Assembly (NCBI GenBank): GCA_015680685.1
Contig: MNCI01002729.1
Location: 75,030-98,333, forward strand
From: Gnetum montanum
Taxonomy: Eukaryota > Streptophyta > Gnetopsida > Gnetales > Gnetaceae
Reading direction: 5' to 3'
DNA length: 23,304 nt
Part shown: positions 1 to 7,914 of the stretch, piece after piece
How the letters are laid out: each line of letters opens with the position of its first letter
How positions within the stretch are numbered: position 1 is the first letter of the stretch
Translations under genes and position numbers: made by a program
The notes under the pieces: generated by a model
What the model was told of the DNA's origin: nothing
What the model saw: only the letters and a program-made list of their open reading frames with translations
Database searches by the model: none

Positions 1-599
1 TTGTTGTTTACTAATGATGGTTTGTGCTTGATATTGTGATTGTCAATGTCTAGTTTTTATTTTTGAATTTTGATGTCTGATGACTTTGACATGGTTTATT
101 TTTCATGGAATAGGTAGTGAGTCCATGTCATCCACCCATCCAAAAAACTCTATGGTTTTCCTTGTTTTAGAAATTTGAGGTCCCTCCCATTAAAGAAACT
201 TTTAATCGATCGATCACCTTAGTAGTTCTAGAATTAGGAAGGATTCAAAGATTTGAAAAGGGTGTGACTTCAAGGGGACTCAATACTCTTTGTACTCTTC
301 TAGTTGCTTGGGTGCTTGAGGGTTTTTCACAAACTTCTTACTGTTCCATTTCAACAACTAATAGAAAGTCAAATAATGTCTTTGCACGGTGTGGTTCCCA
401 TCCAAAATTCAAAAACAAAGAAATAAAACAAAACAAAAATAATAGAAATTCAAAGCACACCCCTTAGACAAATAAATGAGCTACATGCATTGGTTATGGG
501 ACTAGAAAGTCATGTATCTATGCCTAAAGGTCCCCTCTAACTAGGGCCCTCTCAGTTCCTACTTCTCTCTTTTCTTCTCCTTATGGAATGATGGTTATC
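1..599. other. No recognised gene; AT-rich repeat flank
   Basis: No coding region, LTR edge or RNA gene can be supported here. The longest open frame (264-467) has no recognisable domain and looks like chance. Homology with the inverted copy at the right of the window becomes visible only from about position 600 onward, so this part is either more diverged element sequence or an unrelated flank. Confidence 0.5.
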
Positions 600-1264
600 T
601 TGTAGAAGCACTCTCATGTCTCATGTGGATCGATCTTATGGTGGTGATGCAAAGTCACTGAAAGTGGATGGTTTTGGTCTAGATTGAGGATGGAACTTCC
701 TAGGTCATTTTAAACACAACTTCACAAGGGCCTTCTTATGACCTCAGTTTGGAACTCCATTCTACCTTCTCTATCATCCATCCATGCTACCATAACTCAC
801 CTCATTGCCGTGTTCTATATTATGCTCTATGTCTTGGTCTGATGTGTTGTAATTCTTGAGTAGATTCTTTTTGGTTGGTCCTTAACTTTTCATGATCATC
901 AATCGACTATGGGGCCCACAGACTCCTTAGTTGAGGTTATGCAAGGGAAATAAGGACATGAGCCTACTATGGGAAGGATCCACTTGCATAGTTTTTGGTC
1001 TGGTTAGTTAAGGTTCCTTACCTTTGACATTGTCATAATCCTATCTTTTGCATATTCAATTGGGTATTTCGCTTAGTGCTCCTTAACCTTTTATTTCATT
1101 CATCCCTCGAATTAATTTTTCTCCATTTTTCAAAATTTATGAGCTTCGACACCCTCTTATCATGTTTTCATATTGTTCTTAGCCTTTTGATCTTTCATTT
1201 GACCCTAATTTCATTCAAAAATTCTTTGTATTTTGCAAGTTTGACCAAAGTCAATAATTGTTTA
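600..1264 (+). other. Conserved non-coding spacer upstream of the extra ORF
   Basis: No open frame. It aligns patchily with 16150-16650 on the other strand, including a BamHI-type GGATCCACTTGC block and a block reading CAAGGGC. Conservation between two diverged copies shows it belongs to the element, not to a flank. Function unknown. Confidence 0.5.
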
Positions 1265-1325
1265 TGATGGTCACCAACTGCATCGACAAGGCCTCATTGA
1301 CATAGTTCTTACATCCTATATATAC
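1265..1325 (+). promoter_or_regulatory. U3-like promoter module before the extra ORF
   Basis: The segment starts TGATGG, as LTRs of this family start TG(A/G)TG, then carries GCATCGACAAGGCCTCATTGAC and a TATATATA box at 1317-1324. The same motif words (GCATCGACA, AGGCCTC) and the same order occur at the start of this copy's 3' LTR (4874-5007). Downstream, however, none of the R/U5 landmarks of the family LTRs is present, so this is a promoter-like module and not a complete LTR. It sits about 440 bases before the ORF start. Promoter activity is inferred. Confidence 0.5.
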
Positions 1326-1767
1326 CACCATGCACTTAGGAATTTTTGACATTTGCCTCATAACACTCGGATTTTTTGTAATTTTTCAGAGCCCAAAACC
1401 TTCTAGAGCCCATAACTTCCCAACCATTTGTTCAAATCACTTTGTTTCTTGACCATGTACTTACCAAAGGTAAGCTCTTTATTATGGGGGCTGCAAACCT
1501 TAACGTTGTTGATGAAATTTTTCTAACTTCCCCAAAGGATTAATAACCTTAACAACACATAAACATCAACTTTTCAATAGTTAACCCTTCCAACAACCTT
1601 CAAGATAATTTATTAATAATAACACATGAATAAAATGATAATTGGAGTAATTTAATTAGCCATAATCACAACTTAGCCAAAGTGTAACTATCCTTAAGAG
1701 GTAAAGGTATCCTAATTACTTTAAGTTACACAATGATTGCTAACCCATGGTCTCATTGTGATTATAG
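1326..1767 (+). promoter_or_regulatory. 5' leader of the extra ORF, ending in acceptor-like AG
   Basis: The leader aligns with 15559-16050 of the minus copy through shared words: CATAACTTC, TTATGGGGG, CCCAAAGGA, a TTAAG/GTAAAGGTAT block and AATGATTG...CCATG. It ends TGTGATTATAG directly against the ATG; the minus copy ends TGTGATTGCAG against its ATG. A pyrimidine-poor but consistent AG immediately before the start codon in both copies could be a 3' splice site. This is inference from two copies. Confidence 0.45.
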
Positions 1768-4626
1768 ATGGCACCAAAACAGAAATGTATGTAGAAAGGA
1801 GAACCCTCTCAACCAAGGGAGAAGTAGCCTAGAGCTAGAAGGGGCCAACAAGAACAATCTCAAGAACTACCAAAGGCAACCCATGTAATGGGACCTCTTT
1901 GTGAGGAGCTTAAAGTGGGATTTTTTTGATAGATTACAAAATAATAAGTGCCTACAAAACAATCACAATGAGGAGAAGTGCCTAGAACCACACCAAGGCT
2001 TGAAGTCACTTTGACCCATGTCTACCTTAACATTATCAGGTCCCGAGAAATCCAACAATCAGTTCTTCAAGAAATCAACTTCAGACCATTCTTAGAGAAA
2101 GCTCCAGTAGATGTCAAAACTCAACTACAAACCTCTCCCATGTGGCCAATCATCACATCTAGTGGGTAATGGTACATGGGAGAGACATATCTCTTCTAGG
2201 GTAATTGAAGGCCGAGATCCACTATCAAAATCAAGGACATTCAAGTGTCCTACTTGACAAAAGCTATCGCATAGGTGCTGGGATTGCTTGACATCATGAC
2301 ATAGTTGGTAGAACTATCCATGAAAGGTGATCTTAAGGCCAAGAAGGAGTGGACCCAATGATGCTGCAGGGTTGACCGTAAGGAGTACAACGTGCTCACA
2401 TCAATGAAGCAAATCTAATTCAAAATTGTAACCTATCACCTCAACTAGACAATGAGGCCAAGCAAGGTGACTGCTTTCTCCACCCAAGCATGTGTCACTA
2501 TAAGTAAGAAATTTCCCATCAACCTTCCATAACTGATCTACTTAGAGATTGAAAAATGCTTCAAAGAAAATGAACATGAAAGGAAAACCCTTCCCTTTCC
2601 ATGCCTTATCTAAAAACTTTGCAGAAGGGTAGGTATCGTCTGCTACTCCAATGATACAATTAGGCATGCTCCTTTGGCCTCATGGTCCAAGATCATGAAG
2701 GACAAGATGCCAAAAATGACCTAAGAAAAGGAGAAGCTACCACCACCACCCACTCAAGAAACAATCCTAGAGGCCCACACAGCCATTGAGTGCTTATGTA
2801 AAATCTAAGAACATCTCTTGAGTGAACAAGGGCAACACACAAGAATGAGTGGGGTAGATCCATCTGTATACTGACTAGCAATCAGTCACCTAAATGAGAT
2901 GGCTCAAATAGTTAGCCAAATGGAGAGGGGTGGATTAATTTTCTCTACCCAATGAACACAATTACCTATGAGGTCAGATCCTAATGCTCAAGAGGTAATA
3001 GTGTCACTATCTCAACACCATTTATTCCCAAAAATCTTTGGAAATACCACCACCTTCTCAGTAAGTTTGGAGGAAGGCAAAGGAGCAACTATCTTAGTGA
3101 CGCAGCACCAAGGGTAGGAAACAGTGGATAAAGTGGTTACTAACCATGTTTTCGAAGCATTAAATGCACTTGCAACATCTATACCAAATGTCTTTGCACT
3201 TCAAAACATGTAAACATCCACAGGCACAGTCAGTAGAAAGTTAAGCATAGCCTAGCATGAACAATTGTTAGATCGACTGGTGGGGATCGGGCAACCAATT
3301 TTGGATATCTTTGATTTTTTAGAAGACATCACTACAACCTGGTCAGAGCTACTAAATGCAAAGGGAAAATGCATCATTTTGGAGGGGCAACTTGAAATGG
3401 CTTAAGAAAAAAATCAATGCTTGGCTGCAAAGGTTGCTAAACTATGTGCCCAACTTGCTAATCTTGCAATCCTCAACCTAACAGTAATAAGAGATGAAGC
3501 TTTCCAACAACTTTAGGAATGATTTAGAAAGGCTAAGGAGGAGGTAATAACGACCATCTTCAACCAATCCATAATTGAAGCAAAAATGTATTTAATCTAG
3601 AAGGACTTGACTCAGATGTGCCAGGAGAACGAGACTTTGACTGTCCAAAATCATTACCTACATAATGTTCATGTCCAAAAGGAACAAACGCAAGAATTCA
3701 TTCATCAATAGTAGGAGCCACTTGCCAAGGTGAACACTAAATTGAGGAGATTGACCTCAGAGAATTGGAACCTATCAATGGAGGAAGTTTTTGCTTTATG
3801 CTAGAAGTCTACCATCAAGATCACTGCCTAGAAGAATGAGGCTCTCAAGTTTGAAAAAGTAAATGATCACTATAGAGACTAGGTTGGCCTACAAAAAGAA
3901 GTCAATGAGAAATACATCCAAATAGTGAAGGTGAAAGTAAATGAAGCCCTCTAGCAACTCCAACAAGGAAGAGAAATCTGGCAATCCATCGTTGATGGGA
4001 TTAATGCCTACAATAAGGTAGAGATTCAACTAAAGGAGTTGCAAATAGAAGAGATGATAGAATATATGGAGTTGGCTAATCTCCATTACACAAACCTGGC
4101 AATGCTGACTACCGAACCACCATGGTTAGAGTTGGAGAAGCAAGTGGCTAGCTTGTATTTATTATATGAGACAGAGTTCAAGCACCACAAAGACACCAAG
4201 TAGAAGCTTGAGACTACTAACACTAAACTTGAAGTTCTTAAAGCATGGTTCATGGATCAATGATCAACAACTGAGAACCTAGCCAAATAGATGAATGACT
4301 ACCAAGAGTTGAAAGATACAATTAGAGCATTCAACATTGAATGCAAATAGTTCATTTCCTGGTTCATCAACGTTAAGGAGTTATTTCTAGTAATCCCATG
4401 TCCCTGGGATGTGTCCATTCTAACCCACATTGGTAAAGCTGCATAGAAAGTGCATGATCCCAAAAGTAAGAAGGAGAAAATGAAAGCACTAATGGATGCT
4501 TTCTACCTCCCGCCTGAAGTTGCAGCAGTAATAGTACAACTGCAGCTACCTCGACCGTCGCCTATGCATGAAGCCAGTGAAGGTCCCTTGAAGCCTCAAG
4601 AGGTATCACCACCTGGGACCATCTAA
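1768..4626 (+). pseudogene. Extra ORF (aORF) of Gypsy element, 39 in-frame stops, no net frameshift
   Basis: Reading from ATG 1768 (MAPKQK) to TAA 4624 gives 952 codons in one frame, 39 of them stops (for example 1792, 2167, 2611, 3403, 3802, 3829, 4201, 4444). Residues about 90-300 hold the best conserved domain: INF.PF, QL..SPMWPI, SG.WYMG, IKIKDIQVSYLTKAIA, and LPFPCLI.KL..VGI..YSND. From memory this pattern resembles the 'putative plant transposon protein' domain (Pfam PF20167); that assignment needs a search. A Pro-rich stretch (about 330) follows, then a long hydrophilic coiled coil (about 510-905) with IEYMELANL, then PCPWDV (about 877) and a Pro-rich tail. The paralogue at 15558-12757 aligns throughout. 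The protein product's role is unknown; the position before the polypurine tract fits an additional ORF. In-frame stops at 3802 and 3829 align with CAA and TGG codons in the paralogue, so decay by C-to-T transitions is visible directly. Confidence 0.8.
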
Positions 4627-4855
4627 TCTTCTCCACCACATTTCATGTCATTAAGGAACATGCTATCCAATTTTAAAAATTCATGTCATGGTGTTCAATT
4701 TTGTGTCCAAAACACCACAATTTTTGTAATGTGTTGATGCGTACACCCGAGCACTCCATTTTTTGTCAATTCAATCAATCTGTCTTGGTTGAGAAAAAGT
4801 TATTCAATAATCTCACACCTTCCCAATTTTGTAAAAGAACTTGAGGATGAGTTTT
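4627..4855 (+). other. 3' untranslated part of plus element
   Basis: Non-coding sequence between the ORF stop and polypurine tract. It shares with the minus copy (12582-12756) the order ACAA..TTTTGTAAT, TCAATAATC.CA.ACCT, TTTTGTAA and finally AGGATGAGTTTTCATTTAG. Confidence 0.55.
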
Positions 4856-4873
4856 CATTTAGTCATGGGGGTA
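4856..4873 (+). promoter_or_regulatory. Polypurine tract region before 3' LTR L1
   Basis: CATTTAGTCATGGGGGTA lies directly before the TG that opens L1. The minus copy has the same 18 bases with one transition (CATTTAGTCGTGGGGGTA) directly before L2. Position and G-run fit a plus-strand primer tract. Confidence 0.7.
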
Positions 4874-4916
4874 TGGTGAGTTGTAGTTTAGTTGGCTGCA
4901 TCGACATGGCCTCGGC

Positions 4917-4944
4917 GACTAGGCCTCATCGACGAGGCCTAGTC
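4917..4944. promoter_or_regulatory. 28-bp near-perfect palindrome in L1 U3
   Basis: The arms read GACTAGGCCTC and GAGGCCTAGTC around a TCGA centre. Only one symmetric pair (A at the 12th base, C at the 17th) breaks the symmetry, as a single CpG transition would. Further TCGA(C/T) and GGCC words flank it at 4891-4907 and 4962-4973. It lies between the LTR start and the TATA box, where a dimeric factor site would be expected; function is inferred. Confidence 0.6.
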
Positions 4945-5374
4945 AATGCATCATATCCTGTGTCGATGAGGCCCCATCAACATAATGTTTATTTTTGACT
5001 ATAAATACATGTCTACTAGCCACATTTATGACAATAGAGATTTTAGTTGTAGCAAAAATCTTATAGTTTTTCCATTTCAAAGTTAGAATTTTTCTCCCTA
5101 GTGCTCGCAACAAGAGTCATTGAGTGTACGGATCTTTATTTGAGCATTGTTGTACCTAAGCATAACAGTGTGTGAGACAATAAATATGAGCTTTTTGATA
5201 AACCTTGCAACACTTTATATAGATTAAATATTTTTTTTATGCATTTAATGTTTTTAATTATTTATTTAATGCTTTCAAGTATTTATTAAATGTTTCTAGT
5301 AACTAAGCTAATAAAGCGATTAAGAAAGATAGATTAAACACATAAGTATAACCACTTTATGCATAACTCATATT

Positions 5375-5444
5375 TGCTTGGTAATCTTAGCAACATTATT
5401 TCTTGGTATGCCCAGTAGCGTAGTGCTTAGTTGCCCAGCAATGG
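5375..5444 (+). repeat. Short tandem-like repeats in L1 R/U5
   Basis: About three imperfect copies of a word based on CTTGGTAATCCCAGTAG, spaced roughly 25 bases apart. The same repeated word occurs at the same relative place in L2, L3 and L4. Confidence 0.6.
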
Positions 5445-5587
5445 ATATGTGGGTTCAGGACATGTACGGAAAGTGGGACTAAAGTTAGACATTTGATAAT
5501 TAGTTAAATCAAATTAGTTAGTCTAACTACTTTATTTCTCTTTAAGCACCAAAACCATAAAAATACAAAATGATAAAAATCATATGC

Positions 5588-5634
5588 CTCAATTACACTT
5601 AACCATGCTCGTGTACATCATGAGTGTAATTGGA
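5588..5634 (+). other. Conserved LTR hairpin, L1 version
   Basis: Arm CAATTACACT (5590-5599) pairs perfectly with AGTGTAATTG (5623-5632); G-T and A-T pairs extend it at the inner end. The loop begins TAACCAT. CATATGCCT precedes the stem and GGAAAGACAATGATTGA follows it. Three other LTRs have the same arrangement with different stem bases. Confidence 0.65.
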
Positions 5635-5789
5635 AAGACAATGATTGACCTTAAGACAAGATTCACTTTCTAGAAAACTAGTGTACCAGAAATGATAAAG
5701 TTTAGAGAATTTGACCAAATGACGCATGAACACTTTGTCATGCTTTGTGATTCGTACGGTTGGGCATAGGGGTACCTCACCGCTCATCA

Positions 5790-6841
5790 ATTGTGATACT
5801 ATTTAACATTACTAGGATTATGTAGTAATCATGTGTTTACACTTGAAATTGGTTATGCTTATTTTTCCAAGTTATTAATGTGCATGGAAAAGTAAATTAT
5901 TAAGTTAAGTGCATCAAAAAGTAACATGGAAAATAAATTACAATAAAATAAATATAAACTAAGTTACAACTTGCTCCTCTACCCCTACTATTTAGCATCT
6001 CTTCTTACTAGCTTTCATCATTGCTCAGCACTATGACATGCTTGGTGTTGGCATGCATGGATGCCTAGCACCATTATAGGTGTTGCTAGATGTATCTTGA
6101 CACTTGCGACCACCATCCCTAAATGCTCCAATAGCTTTGCCAAAACACGTCTCTCAAAACCCTCTAGAAAATGAAAAATTCAAAAAAAAAAAAAACTTAC
6201 TTCAATGCTACTAGTACAATCTTTATCTTTTTCTTGACATCTATTGTCACCTAACCATGTGTTCTTTGGTGGAACCTCCCTTCCTTGTCACGTGCTCCTC
6301 TTTGGCGTCTTTCTCCACACACTATCATTCTCACTTGCTCTTACAAAAGTTCAAGGTAAAATTAGTAGTGGAGAATGGCCAAAGTATTTTAATTTCCCTT
6401 ACTTTACATGTTATCTTCATATCCATGATGTCATGTGATGTGACATGAGTGTCAATGTCACTATATCACCTACCTAGCACTTAGTCATTTTTCTTGTGTT
6501 ACCCACCCAATTAACTTTTTTCCATGTTGCGAGCTAAAAATCCCTAAACTAAGCCTTAGAATTAAGCCATTTTGAATCCGAGACCACCATGAGCTTCCTC
6601 TTATTATTCCTACCTACCCTTAGCCTCCAAATGAACTTTAAATATTATTAAATAATAATAATTTTTTAATATTTAAATTTCTAAGCTTTGTCACATTTAA
6701 CCACTTTTAATTCTACAAAACTCTAAATTTTGGCTTTTTCCTTTTGAAATTAGAAATTATCTTTCTTCATTATAGGTCGTGAACCCCATCATCATCAAAT
6801 TTTTGCATGAATCACTTGCTTTATCTAGGCTCCATGGCCAA
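5790..6841. other. AT-rich stretch without recognised feature
   Basis: No domain, LTR or RNA signature found on either strand. It contains a run of 14 A at 6182-6195 and a small cluster of GCATG/CATGC words at 6035-6065. The two short overlapping open frames at 6244-6448 have no recognisable content. The sequence between L1 and L4 could be flank or worn element body. Confidence 0.5.
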
Positions 6842-6955
6842 TGATGAATTGTATTTTGCATAGGCCTTGATATTGGATCCCTAATATCAAAGCTTCAATA
6901 TTGAAGCACAAAAGGCAATATCAAATACCTGATATCATGGAGCCTATTTTCATCA

Positions 6956-6963
6956 TATAAATA
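6956..6963 (+). promoter_or_regulatory. TATA box of L4
   Basis: TATAAATA, 114 bases from the LTR start and just after the GATATC motif, equivalent to the boxes in L1, L2 and L3. Confidence 0.55.
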
Positions 6964-7300
6964 TGCATGCACCCATCATGTATTGGGCATCTTTTGGTCA
7001 TTTTTGTAGGTAGATTCTTGCAGTTTGTTTCTATAGTCTTAGAGAAGAATCAATGAGTGCCTATAGTGTGGATCTGAGTCAATTGTATGGCATCTTATTC
7101 GAGTGGCAATGTACTTGCACACATTCCATGAATGGAAATAAGATCAAGATCGATTCTTATTCATTGTAGCACTTTGACTTAGATTAGATTTACTTTCCAT
7201 GCAATTTACTTTTCATGTACTTAGTTAATATCTATATTTCTATGCACATTAATGAATTGGTGGAATGATTATGACTAGTTTCAAGCATAAATACATATTC

Positions 7301-7370
7301 ACTTGGTAATCCCAGTAGTGTTATTGCTTGGTTCACCTAGTATTGTAGCACTTGGTAATCCTAGTAGTGG
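7301..7370 (+). repeat. Short repeats in L4 R/U5
   Basis: Three copies of ACTTGGTAATCC(C/T)AGTAG-like text, two close to consensus and one worn (GCTTGGTTCACCTAGTATTG between them). Confidence 0.6.
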
Positions 7371-7532
7371 ATATGTGTGTTCATGACATGTACGGCAAGT
7401 TGGGAATGGACACTCATCACTTGTAGGCTAGTTTAGACTTTACTTTCCATTGTTCATTAGATTAAATAATTAATTTCTTTATTATTGTTAAGAGTAGCAT
7501 AAGGCCAAAACAACATCAACAATCATATGCCT

Positions 7533-7579
7533 CACTTTGGACTAAACCATACATGACAAAGCTACCACTAGTCCAAGTG
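7533..7579 (+). other. Conserved LTR hairpin, L4 version
   Basis: CACTTTGGACTA (7533-7544) pairs with TAGTCCAAGTG (7569-7579), 11 pairs with one bulged T. The loop begins AACCAT; CATATGCCT precedes and GGAAGACAATGA follows. Stem sequence is unrelated to that of L1 while the flanks match. Confidence 0.65.
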
Positions 7580-7914
7580 GGAAGACAATGAACTATGATC
7601 AATGCATAATGATCTAGATTGTGCCACAACTAGTCTAATCCATGGAATTTGATCAGATTGTGCATGAACGCGTGTGATTTTTTTGTTTGGGCATAGGGGG
7701 TACCTGCTACTCATCAATTAACTTACTAGACTACTAAACCATGGTTTAATTGACTTATATTAATCTAATTTTCTAGGTCCATTATTTTTATTTCTTGATA
7801 TTACCAAAGATGACTTAATTTCACAAGCTAACCTTGCTCTCTATATCTTGATCCAATATTAACCATTGATCCCCTTACATAGATTGGAATTACTAACCAA
7901 AAAATAAGAAAAAG

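Larger units (their letters stand above)
600..5789 (+). mobile_element. 3' part of a Tat-like Gypsy element (plus copy)
   Basis: This is a degraded Ty3/Gypsy-type element running left to right: conserved non-coding sequence, U3-like promoter module, long extra ORF, polypurine tract and 3' LTR. The same order occurs, inverted, between about 16650 and 11727. Short landmarks align along the whole non-coding part: GGATCCACTTGC with flanking text at about 974 versus about 16450, CATTTTAA...CAAGGGC at about 705 versus about 16500, and ATGG(T/A)GGTGAT-like text near 639 versus 16580. The left end, 5' LTR, gag and any pol would lie left of the window. The position of the extra ORF directly before the polypurine tract matches the 'additional ORF' arrangement known in some Tat-clade elements; the clade assignment is inference. 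Confidence 0.75.
4874..5789 (+). repeat. Gypsy LTR L1 (3' LTR of plus element)
   Basis: 916 bases, opening TGGTGAG and closing GGGGTACCTCACCGCTCATCA. U3 holds a palindromic motif cluster and TATAAATA at 5000-5007, 126 bases from the LTR start, the same distance as in L2. R/U5 shows the family landmarks: repeated CTTGGTA.TC..AGTAG words (5375-5444), ACATGTACGG.AAGT, a hairpin at 5588-5634, and the closing GGGGTACCTC block. It is preceded by the polypurine tract and not followed by a recognisable primer site, which makes it a 3' LTR. Confidence 0.8.
6842..7716 (+). repeat. Gypsy-family LTR L4
   Basis: 875 bases, opening TGATGAATTG and closing GGGGGTACCTGCTACTCATCA. U3 has worn GATATC-type words (GATATT 6869, GATATC 6931-6936, several AATATC/AATATT) and TATAAATA at 6956-6963. 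R/U5 shows the CTTGGTAATCCCAGTAG repeats (7301-7370), ACATGTACGGCAAGT and the hairpin at 7533-7579. No polypurine tract precedes it and no primer site follows, and the flanking pentamers (GCCAA, ATTAA) do not match. It may be a solo LTR or the 5' LTR of the pol relic that starts 200 bases downstream. Confidence 0.75.

Noticed and set aside
1265-2180. A complete 5' LTR starting at 1265
   Set aside because: Only the U3-like start and TATA box match. The R/U5 repeats, hairpin and GGGGTACC end are absent, and a full-length LTR would overlap the extra ORF.
1768-4626. Use of a variant genetic code or programmed readthrough to express the stop-bearing ORFs
   Set aside because: All three stop codons occur in large numbers and align with several different residues (Trp, Gln, Glu, Arg) of the paralogue. 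Decay by transitions explains them better.
6182-6195. Poly(A) tail of a LINE or processed gene
   Set aside because: A run of 14 A alone, with no upstream coding sequence or target-site duplication seen.
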